From contig NZ_LKAQ01000004.1 in NCBI RefSeq assembly GCF_001874525.1, forward strand, positions 1,591,171 to 1,655,170: a stretch of 64,000 nucleotides of DNA. Direction: 5' to 3'. The DNA is from Pseudodesulfovibrio hydrargyri. GTDB taxonomy: Bacteria; Desulfobacterota; Desulfovibrionia; Desulfovibrionales; Desulfovibrionaceae. Below the pieces are notes generated by a model that was not told where the DNA came from, did not search any database, and worked only from the letters and a program-made list of their open reading frames with translations. The position numbers and the translations under genes were made by a program. Of the stretch, positions 55,563 to 64,000 are shown one piece after another. Position 1 is the first letter of the stretch; each line of letters starts with the position of its first letter.

Positions 55563-56108
55563 TCAGTAACCCTGGCGAAATTCCGATGTCCGGCGGCCCG
55601 CCTCCCGGAAATTCCGGTCCCGCGCATTGACCTTGTCCTGCTCGAATACGGCCACGGCCACGGCCTCGCACGCCGCGTCCAGGTCCGGCCCGCCCGCGCG
55701 GATCAGCCGGACCTGCTCCTTGAGCGCGGACTCCACCTTGCGCTGGCCCGCCCAGGACGGATACAGCGACCAGTACCGCGCCGCCTCGTCCCCGCGTCCC
55801 AGCTTGGCCGCGGCATAGCCCGCGTTCACGAACGCGTCCGGGATCTCCTTGCGCTCCACGCACTCGGCAAACACGCGCAGGGCGTCCTCGTACCGGCCCA
55901 CGCGGGTGTAGCACACGCCCGCCATGACCAGGTGCGAAGGCCGCACCTTGCCTTGCGCCCCGGCAAAATATGTATCGTAGGCCGCCGCGCCCTCGCCGAA
56001 GTACGACTCGGCCTTGCCGAAATCGCCCCGCGCCTCGGCCGCCCGCCCGCGTTCGAAATTCTTTTTGCCCTTGGTCTCGGGCCGCACCAGCTTGGAAAAG
56101 AATGACAT
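55563..56108 (-). CDS. TPR-like protein
   Basis: This 181-residue protein contains helical repeats of the tetratricopeptide type (FERGRAAEARGDFGKAESYF, LVMAGVCYTRVGRYEDALRV, VNAGYAAAKLGRGDEAARYW), about three units between residues 18 and 120. It is probably a cytoplasmic scaffold. I chose the ATG at 56108; the ribosome site is weak. It is monocistronic and preceded by dispersed repeats. Confidence 0.75.
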   Translation of the reverse strand: MSFFSKLVRPETKGKKNFERGRAAEARGDFGKAESYFGEGAAAYDTYFAGAQGKVRPSHLVMAGVCYTRVGRYEDALRVFAECVERKEIPDAFVNAGYAAAKLGRGDEAARYWSLYPSWAGQRKVESALKEQVRLIRAGGPDLDAACEAVAVAVFEQDKVNARDRNFREAGRRTSEFRQGY

Positions 56109-56149
56109 GGCATGAACGATAGCCGTTTGGCGCTGCCACGACAAGGGGG

Positions 56150-56256
56150 ATGCCTCCGGCGGCCGGGGCGCCGCCCCGGACCCCGCCAGGGGGAACCCTT
56201 TGAAAAGGGTTGCCCCCTGGACCCTCTCCCAAACTTTTTGGGTCGCCTGCGGCGAA
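56150..56256 (+). repeat. dispersed intergenic repeat, full copy (copy H)
   Basis: The cleanest copy: ATGCCTCCGGCGGCCGGGGC, arms CAGGGGGAACCCTTT / AAAGGGTTGCCCCCTGG, then GACCC and CCCAAACTTTTTGGGTCGCC. Confidence 0.8.
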
Positions 56257-56377
56257 GGGGGGGGCGGCATGGCGGATGGTTGTGTAGGGGGATTGGCGGT
56301 GTTCCGAAGGGCGCCCCCTACTGGGCGGCGTCTTGGACCAGGACGAAAAGAGCCATATGTAATGCGCTCTCGCCATC

Positions 56378-56434
56378 CGCGAAGCGGCGCTAAAAAGTTT
56401 AGGAGGAAAAGGGGGATGGGGGTCCGGGGGAGGC
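56378..56434 (-). repeat. dispersed intergenic repeat, half copy (copy I, reverse)
   Basis: CCGCGAAGCGGCGCTAAAAA, GTTTAGGAGG, then GGGGGATGGGGGTCCGGGGG. It lies next to the groEL terminator. The 385-base gap 56109-56493 contains copies H and I and no visible gene. Confidence 0.6.
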
Positions 56435-56474
56435 AAAAAAAGAGGGGACGCGCAAGGCGCGTCCCCTCTTTTTA
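56435..56474 (-). terminator. terminator of groEL
   Basis: AGAGGGGACGCGC-AAG-GCGCGTCCCCTCT with a seven-base T-run on the minus strand. Confidence 0.88.
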
Positions 56475-56493
56475 TTGGCTGTGAATCGGGTGA

Positions 56494-58080
56494 CTAATCT
56501 TCGTCGGCGACGAAGTCGGAGATGGCGCATTCGGTGGTCAGCAGCATGCTGGACACGGACGCGGCGTTCTGCAGGGCGATGCGGGTGACCTTTTTGGGGT
56601 CGATGACGCCTTCCTTGACGAGGTCGGCGTATTCGCCGGTGGCGGCGTTGAAGCCGTTGTTGTTTTTGAGGGCCTTGACCTTTTCGACGATCACGGTGCC
56701 TTCGAGGCCGCAGTTGTTGGCGATCTGCCTGAGCGGTTCCTCGATGGCCCGGGCGATGATGTCGATGCCCGCCTGTTCGGTATCGTCGGCGCCCTTGAGG
56801 CCCTTGAGGGCCTTGCCGGCGCGCACCAGGGCGGTGCCGCCGCCGGGGACGATGCCTTCGTCAACGGCCGCGCGGGTGGCGTTGAGGGCGTCGTCGACGC
56901 GGTCCTTGCGTTCCTTCATCTCGATTTCGGTGGGCGCGCCGACCTTGACCACGGCCACGCCGCCGACCATCTTGGCCAGCCGCTCCTGGAGCTTTTCGCG
57001 GTCATAATCGCTGGTGGAGTTGGCCGCCATGTTGGATATCTCGTTGCAGCGGGCCTCGATGGCCTTCTTGTCGCCCGCGCCGTCCACGATGAGGGTGTTC
57101 TTCTTGTCGACCACGACCTTCTTGGCGGTGCCGAAGTGTTCGGGGCGGATGGATTCCAGGGTCACGGCGGTGTCTTCGGACACCGGGGTGGCGCCGGTCA
57201 TGATGGCGATGTCGCGGACCATTTCCTTGCGGCGGTCGCCGAAGCCCGGGGCCTTGACGGCGCAGACCTTGAGCGCGCCGCGCATGGCGTTGATGGTCAG
57301 TCCGGCCAGGGCCTCGTTCTCAACGGTCTCGGCGATGATCAGCAGGGGACGGCCCGCCTTGGCCACGGCCTCGAGGATGGGCACGAGCGCCTTGATGTTG
57401 GAGATCTTGTTTTCGGCCAGGAGGATGAACGGATTCTCGAAGGTGACGTTCTGGGCTTCCTGGTTGTTGACGAAATAGGGGGAGAGGTAGCCGTTGTCCC
57501 ACTGCATGCCTTCGACCACGTCCAGTTCGGTGGTCAGGCCCTGGGACTCCTCCACGGTGATGACGCCGTTGTTGCCGACCTTGTCCACGGCCTCGGCCAG
57601 GATCTCGCCGATGGTCATGTCGTTGTTGGCGGAGATGGCGCCCACCTGGGCGATCTCGGAGGTCTTCTTGATGGGCTTGGCCATCTTGTCCAGTTCCTCG
57701 ACCACGGCGGCCACGGCGGCGTCGATGCCGCGCTTGAGCGACATGGGGTTGCGGCCCGCGGCCAGCAGCTTGACGCCCTCGTTGAACACGGCCTGGGCCA
57801 GGATCGTGGCGGTGGTGGTGCCGTCGCCGGCGATCTCGTTGGTCTTCTTGGCCACTTCCTTGACCATCTGGGCGCCCATGTTTTCGAGCTTGTCCTCGAG
57901 GTCGATCTTCTCGGCCACGGTCACGCCGTCCTTGGTCACCTGGGGAGCGCCCCAGGTCTTCTCGATCATGACGTTGCGGCCCTTGGGGCCCAGGGTGACC
58001 TTGACGGCGTCGGCCAGGGTGTTGACGCCGCGCTGCATGCCCTCGCGGGCTACCGCTTTGTAATCAATTGCTTTAGACAT
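56494..58080 (-). CDS. groEL: chaperonin GroEL lacking the usual C-terminal tail
   Basis: This 528-residue protein is a GroEL subunit: [18 protein letters not shown], the ATP-binding GDGTTTAT and GGGTALVR motifs are intact. It stops at [16 protein letters not shown], so it lacks the flexible GGM-repeat tail found in most bacterial GroELs (usual length about 545-550). The sequence after the stop does not encode a shifted tail. It folds proteins in the cytoplasm with GroES. The groES-groEL spacer is unusually long (172 bases) and contains a hairpin element. Confidence 0.96.
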   Translation of the reverse strand: MSKAIDYKAVAREGMQRGVNTLADAVKVTLGPKGRNVMIEKTWGAPQVTKDGVTVAEKIDLEDKLENMGAQMVKEVAKKTNEIAGDGTTTATILAQAVFNEGVKLLAAGRNPMSLKRGIDAAVAAVVEELDKMAKPIKKTSEIAQVGAISANNDMTIGEILAEAVDKVGNNGVITVEESQGLTTELDVVEGMQWDNGYLSPYFVNNQEAQNVTFENPFILLAENKISNIKALVPILEAVAKAGRPLLIIAETVENEALAGLTINAMRGALKVCAVKAPGFGDRRKEMVRDIAIMTGATPVSEDTAVTLESIRPEHFGTAKKVVVDKKNTLIVDGAGDKKAIEARCNEISNMAANSTSDYDREKLQERLAKMVGGVAVVKVGAPTEIEMKERKDRVDDALNATRAAVDEGIVPGGGTALVRAGKALKGLKGADDTEQAGIDIIARAIEEPLRQIANNCGLEGTVIVEKVKALKNNNGFNAATGEYADLVKEGVIDPKKVTRIALQNAASVSSMLLTTECAISDFVADED

Positions 58081-58166
58081 TGTTCCGAATCCCTATGAAA
58101 AGTGGTTGTCAGTTGTATGGGTTGGCTTCGTAAACCGTTCAGAAAGGTTCGAGTGCGAGGCGCGAG

Positions 58167-58216
58167 AAAGAATCAAGGCCGAAGCGTAGTCTTCCTACGC
58201 GAGGATTTGATTCTTT
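58167..58216. repeat. nested hairpin element, copy 2
   Basis: Outer 10-base arms AAAGAATCAA / TTGATTCTTT surround a core GCGTAG-TCTTC-CTACGC followed by GAGGA. It lies between groES and groEL. The core matches copy 1 (30846-30892), the outer arms are unrelated but again complementary. Confidence 0.6.
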
Positions 58217-58252
58217 TGCAGCAACGAAGCAATCGGGCCTTTATGGACGGTT

Positions 58253-58513
58253 TTAGGCGAAGACGCCGAGGATGTCGTCCTCGCGCATGATAATCAGTTC
58301 GTCCCCGTCCATGCTGAACTCGCTGCCCGCGTACTTGGCGAACAGGACGATGTCGCCGTCCTTGACGGTCTTGCACTCGGGGCCGGCGGCCAGGACGACG
58401 CCGTTCTGGGGTTTTTCCTTGGCGGAATCCGGGATGTAGATGCCCCCGGCGGTCTTTTCCTCTTCTTCCTTCCTCTGGACGATGACGCGGTCATTGAGCG
58501 GTTTCAAACCCAT
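58253..58513 (-). CDS. groES: co-chaperonin GroES, short form
   Basis: This 86-residue protein is Gro[22 protein letters not shown], mobile loop [16 protein letters not shown] and the C-terminal [11 protein letters not shown]. It is about nine residues shorter than the usual 95-97, the missing part being in the central roof-loop region after [17 protein letters not shown] seven bases before the ATG at 58513 sets the start. No CIRCE element was found upstream. Confidence 0.95.
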   Translation of the reverse strand: MGLKPLNDRVIVQRKEEEEKTAGGIYIPDSAKEKPQNGVVLAAGPECKTVKDGDIVLFAKYAGSEFSMDGDELIIMREDDILGVFA

Positions 58514-58575
58514 GAAAAGTCTCCTTATGCTGTCTTCACCGCAAGCAGTGGCGGCGTATGTTTCGACTGGGCCAA

Positions 58576-58603
58576 GAGATAAGTACGGCGCGGGCGGTGT
58601 CAA
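58576..58603 (-). promoter_or_regulatory. promoter of groES-groEL
   Basis: On the minus strand TTGACA (58598-58603), 16-base spacer, TATCTC (58576-58581), about 63 bases before groES. Confidence 0.45.
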
Positions 58604-58723
58604 CAGGACGGGCGCATATTTTTCCGGACCGTTTCGGGGGCGCGGTTGAAATCCCCACCGATGCGGGGTAGTGCTATACTTAGAAAAAAAGCGAATAACC
58701 GAGAAAAAGGGAGCAGAAACAGG

Positions 58724-60196
<1,473 letters not shown>

Positions 60197-60198
60197 GC

Positions 60199-60432
60199 GT
60201 GCTCGTTCTCAAGTGCGCCGACTGCCGCCGCAAGTTGTGGCGCTATCACAAGATAGGCCAGGGCGAGGTGCACCGCTGCCACAAGGACCGCATCGACAAG
60301 GTCTGGAACATGGAGGAACGGGACGGCAAGGTCTTCTGCCCCTGCGGCCGGGCCGTGGGCATCGACCGGGGGAGTCACTATGCCATGGACAGGAAGGCCT
60401 TCACCTACAAGGGCACCAAAACCAATGGTTGA
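60199..60432 (+). CDS. small zinc-ribbon protein
   Basis: This 77-residue protein has a GTG start three bases after otsA and three cysteine clusters: KCADCRRKL, HRCHKD and VFCPCGRAVG, a likely zinc ribbon. No further family could be named. Its tight spacing to otsA suggests translational coupling. The frame is supported by the cysteine pattern, which is unlikely by chance. Confidence 0.75.
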   Translation: MLVLKCADCRRKLWRYHKIGQGEVHRCHKDRIDKVWNMEERDGKVFCPCGRAVGIDRGSHYAMDRKAFTYKGTKTNG

Positions 60433-60464
60433 CAGGCGGTCGCGCTTTCGGAAAAGGTATGCAT

Positions 60465-60992
60465 ATGAGTATAATGGAACCCGTTACCAAGGAGTTCGCC
60501 TTGAAGACCCGCTTTCTGATCCCGGCCCTGACGCTGACCCTGATCCTGGCCTTCGCCTCCGCTGGCGTGGCGGCGACCGCCCCGGCGGATTCCACGCCCG
60601 CCGTGGAGGGGTGCGGCTCCATCCCCTGGGGCGCGCCCATCTCCGCCGTGGAGGAGATCACCTACTCCCACACCGTGGCCGGGGTGAAATATTACAAAGT
60701 GACCAAGACCGAACCGTGCGGGGTGTTCGAAATCCAGGGCGCGAACGTGACCTACGGGTTCCTCGGCGGCAAGCTCTACACCGTGCTGGTGGAGATCGAC
60801 AAGGCCCAGGACGTCAAGCAGGTGGTGGCCACCCTGATGGATTCCTACGGGCTGCCCGACCACAAGCAGTCGGACGGCTGGGACGAGTACCGCTGGGAGA
60901 CCGACGACCTCAAGGTCAAGCTCAAGAGCCAGTTCGCAACCGACCGCATCAAGATCGGCATGTACTACAAGCCGCTGATCCCCCAGGAGTAG
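60465..60992 (+). CDS. exported protein of unknown function
   Basis: This protein of about 175 residues has an N-terminal region with a signal peptide (FLIPALTLTLILAFASAGVA, cleavage near ATA) and a mature part with two cysteines (EGCGSIPWG, EPCGVFEI) and a WDEYRWETDDLKVKLK segment. No family was recognised. AAAAGG lies seven bases before the ATG at 60465; ATGs at 60459 and 60474 are alternatives. Confidence 0.72.
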   Translation: MSIMEPVTKEFALKTRFLIPALTLTLILAFASAGVAATAPADSTPAVEGCGSIPWGAPISAVEEITYSHTVAGVKYYKVTKTEPCGVFEIQGANVTYGFLGGKLYTVLVEIDKAQDVKQVVATLMDSYGLPDHKQSDGWDEYRWETDDLKVKLKSQFATDRIKIGMYYKPLIPQE

Positions 60993-61095
60993 CGGTCGAC
61001 CGATCGCCTTTTTTCCAGGCCGTCCCGCCCCGGGGCGGCCTGTTCCGCCATTTGCCTTTCATGGCGCCGTGCTTATCCTCTGCGTGGAGGAACCC

Positions 61096-62427
61096 ATGTC
61101 GAAACAGATGAAGAATTTCCTGACCATTGCCGGGATCGTCATCCTGGGCGCGTTTCTCGCATTCCTGTACGACTGCATCGCCGGGCTGGCCGATTTCGCC
61201 GGACGGATCAACCCGGCGCTGGCCCCGTGGGTCTTCTGGGGGTTGATGGGCGTGGTCCTCGCCTCGCTGGCCTGGTGGCTGTCCCTGGCCCTGGTCCGGC
61301 CCAGGCCGCTGCTGGTCCACGCCGATCCCACGCCCGAGGAACTGGCCGGATTCCGCCGCGAACTCGTGAAGCGGCTGGCCAGGAATCGCGTGCTCAGGGA
61401 CTCGGGGGTCGACGTGCGCGACGAATCGGGCCTGGAACTCGGGCTCGAGGTCCTGCGAAGGCGGGCCGACGAGGAGATACGCTCCACGGCCAAGCGGGTG
61501 TTCATCGGCTCGGCCGTGTCCCAGAACGGGCGGCTCGACTCCCTGGTGGTCCTGTTTCTCATCTCGCGCCTGGCCTGGCGCATCTCCAAGCTGTACGCCC
61601 AGCGGCCGCACTACCGCGAGCTGGTCAATCTGTACGTGAACATCGCGGCGACCTCGTTTCTGGCGGGTTCCATCGAGGAGTTCGGCATCGAGGAATACAT
61701 CCATGAACTCATGGGGCCGCTGGTGGCCGGGTCGGCCCTGGGGGTCATGCCCGGGGCCGAGGCCGTGGCCTCCACCGTGACCAGTTCGGTCTTAAGCGGC
61801 TCCACCAACGCGCTGCTGGCCATGCGCTGCGGCATCGTGGCCCGCAACTACATGAGCCTGGACCTGGATAGGCGCGGGGCCATGCGCCGCTCGGCCACCT
61901 TGGAGGCGGCGCGCATGTTCATGTCCATCTCGGGCGAGACCGTGGCCCAGGTGACCAAGCTGCTGGTCAAGGGCTCGTCCAGGGCGGTCAGGGGCGGGGC
62001 CAAAAAGGCCTTCACCTCCGTGGGCAAGGGCGTGACCGGGGCCGCCGGGAGCGTGGGACGCGGCGTGTCCGGCGCTGCCGGGGCCGTGGGCGACGGGGCT
62101 AAGAGCGTGGGGCGCGGAGCGCGGGACATCGGGCGCGGGGTCACGGACTCGGCCCGCTCGGTGGTGGACGGCGTGGACCGGGCCCTGGACAAGGTCGTGG
62201 ACGGTACGGCCGGGGCCGCCAAGCGGTCCGCCCGCACGGTCCGCAGTGCCGCGGACGGGGCCGGGCGGCTGGCCAAAAGGGCCGGGGGAGCCGTGTCCGG
62301 CGCGGCCGGTTCGGCCAAGGGCGCGCTGCGCTCCACGGGCAAATCCGTGGAAAAGGGCGTGCGCTCGGTGCGCGACACGCTGCTGCGCCGGAAGAAGAAG
62401 CCCGGGGACGAGCCGAAAGACGTCTAG
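61096..62427 (+). CDS. DUF697-like membrane protein with Gly/Ala-rich tail
   Basis: This 443-residue protein has two membrane helices near the N-terminus (about residues 7-25 and 43-67), then a DUF697-like domain (about 70-290; NGRLDSLVVLFLISRLAWRI, AGSIEEFGIEEYIHELMG, GSTNALLAMRCGIVARNYM). Residues about 300-430 form a low-complexity tail of GxGVxGAAGxVGxG-type repeats rich in Gly, Ala, Ser, Val, Arg and Lys. The tail looks amphipathic and basic. The ATG at 61096 has GGAGGA upstream. The function is unknown. Confidence 0.78.
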   Translation: MSKQMKNFLTIAGIVILGAFLAFLYDCIAGLADFAGRINPALAPWVFWGLMGVVLASLAWWLSLALVRPRPLLVHADPTPEELAGFRRELVKRLARNRVLRDSGVDVRDESGLELGLEVLRRRADEEIRSTAKRVFIGSAVSQNGRLDSLVVLFLISRLAWRISKLYAQRPHYRELVNLYVNIAATSFLAGSIEEFGIEEYIHELMGPLVAGSALGVMPGAEAVASTVTSSVLSGSTNALLAMRCGIVARNYMSLDLDRRGAMRRSATLEAARMFMSISGETVAQVTKLLVKGSSRAVRGGAKKAFTSVGKGVTGAAGSVGRGVSGAAGAVGDGAKSVGRGARDIGRGVTDSARSVVDGVDRALDKVVDGTAGAAKRSARTVRSAADGAGRLAKRAGGAVSGAAGSAKGALRSTGKSVEKGVRSVRDTLLRRKKKPGDEPKDV

Positions 62428-62489
62428 GGTGCGCGCCGCGCGCCCGGAGAATTCCCCATCCGGAAGGGCGTCGAGGCCCGATGCGAATA

Positions 62490-62519
62490 CGCCCCGCCCG
62501 GCATGATGCCGGACGGGGC
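62490..62519 (-). terminator. terminator of ackA
   Basis: CCCCG(C)CCGGCAT-GATG-CCGG(A)CGGGG forms an imperfect stem 33 bases after the ackA stop; no clear T-run. Confidence 0.6.
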
Positions 62520-62551
62520 GCGTTGTTCTGCTTTGGAATGCCGGATCGGGG

Positions 62552-63757
62552 CTAGGCGGCGGCTTCGTTGACCACCGCCATGGTGGAGCGGGCGATCTCC
62601 AGTTCCTCGTTGGTCGGGACGATGAGGATCTTGACCGGACTGCCCGCGGCGTGGATCTCCCGGATGCCCGGTTCCCTGACCGCGTTCTTCTCCGTGTCGA
62701 TATGGATGCCCAGGGGGGCGAGGCCCTCGCAGACCTTGGCCCGCAGGTGGTCGTCGTTTTCGCCGACCCCGGCGGTGAAGACCAGGGCGTCCACCGTGCC
62801 GAGCACGGCCAGGAAGGAGCCGACGGTCTTCTTGGCCCGGTAGGCGAACATCTCGAAGGCCAGCTGGGCGTTTTCGTCGCCCTGCTCCCGTGCCTGGTGC
62901 ACGTCGCGCATGTCGTTCATGCCGCAGATGCCGAGCAGGCCGCTCTGGTGGTTCATCAAGGCGTCGATCTCATCCAGGGAAAGGGACTTGTTCTTGGCCA
63001 GGAACGGCACGATGGCCGGGTCGATGTCGCCGCACCGCGAGCCCATCATCAGGCCGGCCAGGGGCGTCAGGCCCATGGTGGTGTCCACGCACTTGCCCTT
63101 TTCCACCGCGTCCATGGAGCAGCCGTTGCCCAGGTGCAGGGTGATCAGGTTGACCTCTTCGGGCTTCTTGCCCAGGTGCTCGGCCGCGGCCCGGGACACG
63201 AACTTGTGGGAGGTGCCGTGGAAGCCGTACTTGCGGATCTTCAGGTCGTCGTAGAGCTCCATGGGCAGGGGGTACATGTACGCGTGGGGCGGCATGGTCA
63301 GGTGGAACTCGGTGTCGAACACGGTCACGTTGGGCACGTCGCCGAAGAGCTTGCGGGCCTGTTCGATGCCGATGGTGTTGGATTCGTGCAGCGGGGCCAG
63401 CGGGATGTTGGCCCGGATGGTCTCGACCACGGCGTCGTCCACCAGCACGGGGTGGGAGAAGGATTCGCCGCCCTGGACCACGCGGTGCCCGATGGCGTCG
63501 ATCTCGCCGAGCGAATCGATCACCCCGTCCAGGAGGCGGTCCGTCATCAGCTTCAGGGCCTCGGTGTGATCGGCGATGGGCAGCTCGTCCACCCGTTTCG
63601 CGGGCGAGTCGCCGTCCGGGCGGGAGGTATGGGCGATCCGGCCGATCTCCCCGCCGATGCGTTCCACCAGGCCGGTGGCCATGACCGTTTCGTTGTTCAT
63701 GTCCCGCAGTTGGTATTTGAGGGAGGAGCTGCCGCAGTTGATAACCAGGATTTTCAT
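62552..63757 (-). CDS. ackA: acetate kinase
   Basis: This 401-residue ASKHA kinase interconverts acetyl phosphate and ADP with acetate and ATP. Motifs: VINCGSSSLKYQL at the N-terminus, the HRVVQGGE segment, FHGTSHKFVSRAAAEHLG, LHLGNGCSMDAV and FTAGVGENDDHLR. AGGA precedes the ATG. It begins one base after the pta stop codon on the same strand, the classic pta-ackA pair. Confidence 0.97.
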   Translation of the reverse strand: MKILVINCGSSSLKYQLRDMNNETVMATGLVERIGGEIGRIAHTSRPDGDSPAKRVDELPIADHTEALKLMTDRLLDGVIDSLGEIDAIGHRVVQGGESFSHPVLVDDAVVETIRANIPLAPLHESNTIGIEQARKLFGDVPNVTVFDTEFHLTMPPHAYMYPLPMELYDDLKIRKYGFHGTSHKFVSRAAAEHLGKKPEEVNLITLHLGNGCSMDAVEKGKCVDTTMGLTPLAGLMMGSRCGDIDPAIVPFLAKNKSLSLDEIDALMNHQSGLLGICGMNDMRDVHQAREQGDENAQLAFEMFAYRAKKTVGSFLAVLGTVDALVFTAGVGENDDHLRAKVCEGLAPLGIHIDTEKNAVREPGIREIHAAGSPVKILIVPTNEELEIARSTMAVVNEAAA

Positions 63758-63758
63758 G

Positions 63759-64000
<242 letters not shown>

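Noticed and set aside
58514..58723. CIRCE or other heat-shock repressor site before groES
   Set aside because: I looked for the TTAGCACTC/GAGTGCTAA inverted repeat and found no match; only a sigma-70-like promoter is visible.

Overview
The window looks like a chromosomal segment of a GC-rich sulfate-reducing deltaproteobacterium of the Desulfovibrio/Pseudodesulfovibrio type. The strongest evidence is a complete dissimilatory sulfite reductase locus (dsrA-dsrB-dsrD followed by a CbiA/DsrN-like amidotransferase, 32.5-36.8 kb). Genus assignment is inference; the dsrAB protein family assignments are close to certain.

Layout. 0-1.15 kb: the 3' end of a 23S rRNA gene, 5S rRNA and the rrn terminator. 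1.2-3.1 kb: an unrecognised minus-strand operon (membrane protein, lipoprotein, small protein). 3.3-16 kb: housekeeping and envelope genes (DDAH-type hydrolase, phytase-like esterase, AsmA, DUF4197, DUF1786, a lipase-like hydrolase), a chemotaxis-like pair (HEAT-repeat response regulator and CheX), a lactonase-like MBL protein and an AEC carrier. 16.1-18.6 kb: a MarR-controlled four-gene operon (cysteine hydrolase, MarR, small membrane protein, RidA) and a DUF554 protein. 19-29 kb: an L-rhamnonate catabolic region (aldA-like dehydrogenase; IclR regulator, rhmD, rhmT, rhmA, secreted GlcG/HbpS protein), interrupted by tRNA-Leu(CAA) and a chemoreceptor. 29.1-30.5 kb: znuA-zur. 31.2-32.1 kb: two minus-strand genes including a YkgJ-type cysteine-cluster protein. 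32.5-36.8 kb: dsr. 36.8-39.7 kb: sugar aminotransferase, small membrane protein, cyclophilin, an unknown. 39.8-44.7 kb: a complete branched-chain amino acid ABC transporter (livK-H-M-G-F, minus strand). 45-46.8 kb: acyl-CoA synthetase. 47.3-49 kb: a winged-helix/Rossmann regulator coupled to a NeuB-type synthase. 49.4-51.8 kb: CheV, a Fur-box-controlled DUF2325 protein, and a flavin reductase/MarR pair. 52-56.1 kb: a beta-helix protein, a second chemoreceptor and a TPR protein. 56.5-58.5 kb: groES-groEL, both unusually short. 58.7-62.4 kb: otsA, zinc-ribbon protein, secreted protein, DUF697 protein. 62.5-64 kb: ackA and the 3' end of pta.

How the genes work together: the rhm genes would convert L-rhamnonate to pyruvate and L-lactaldehyde, AldA would oxidise lactaldehyde to lactate, and Pta/AckA could yield ATP from acetyl-CoA while DsrAB serves the sulfate-reduction electron sink. 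No transposase, integrase, phage gene or CRISPR array was seen.

Beyond genes, the window carries a dispersed family of intergenic repeats (nine full or half copies) plus two further hairpin families, each with two copies whose stems differ by paired changes. It also has several clear operator palindromes (two MarR systems, a Fur box nested in a larger palindrome, a putative Zur site).
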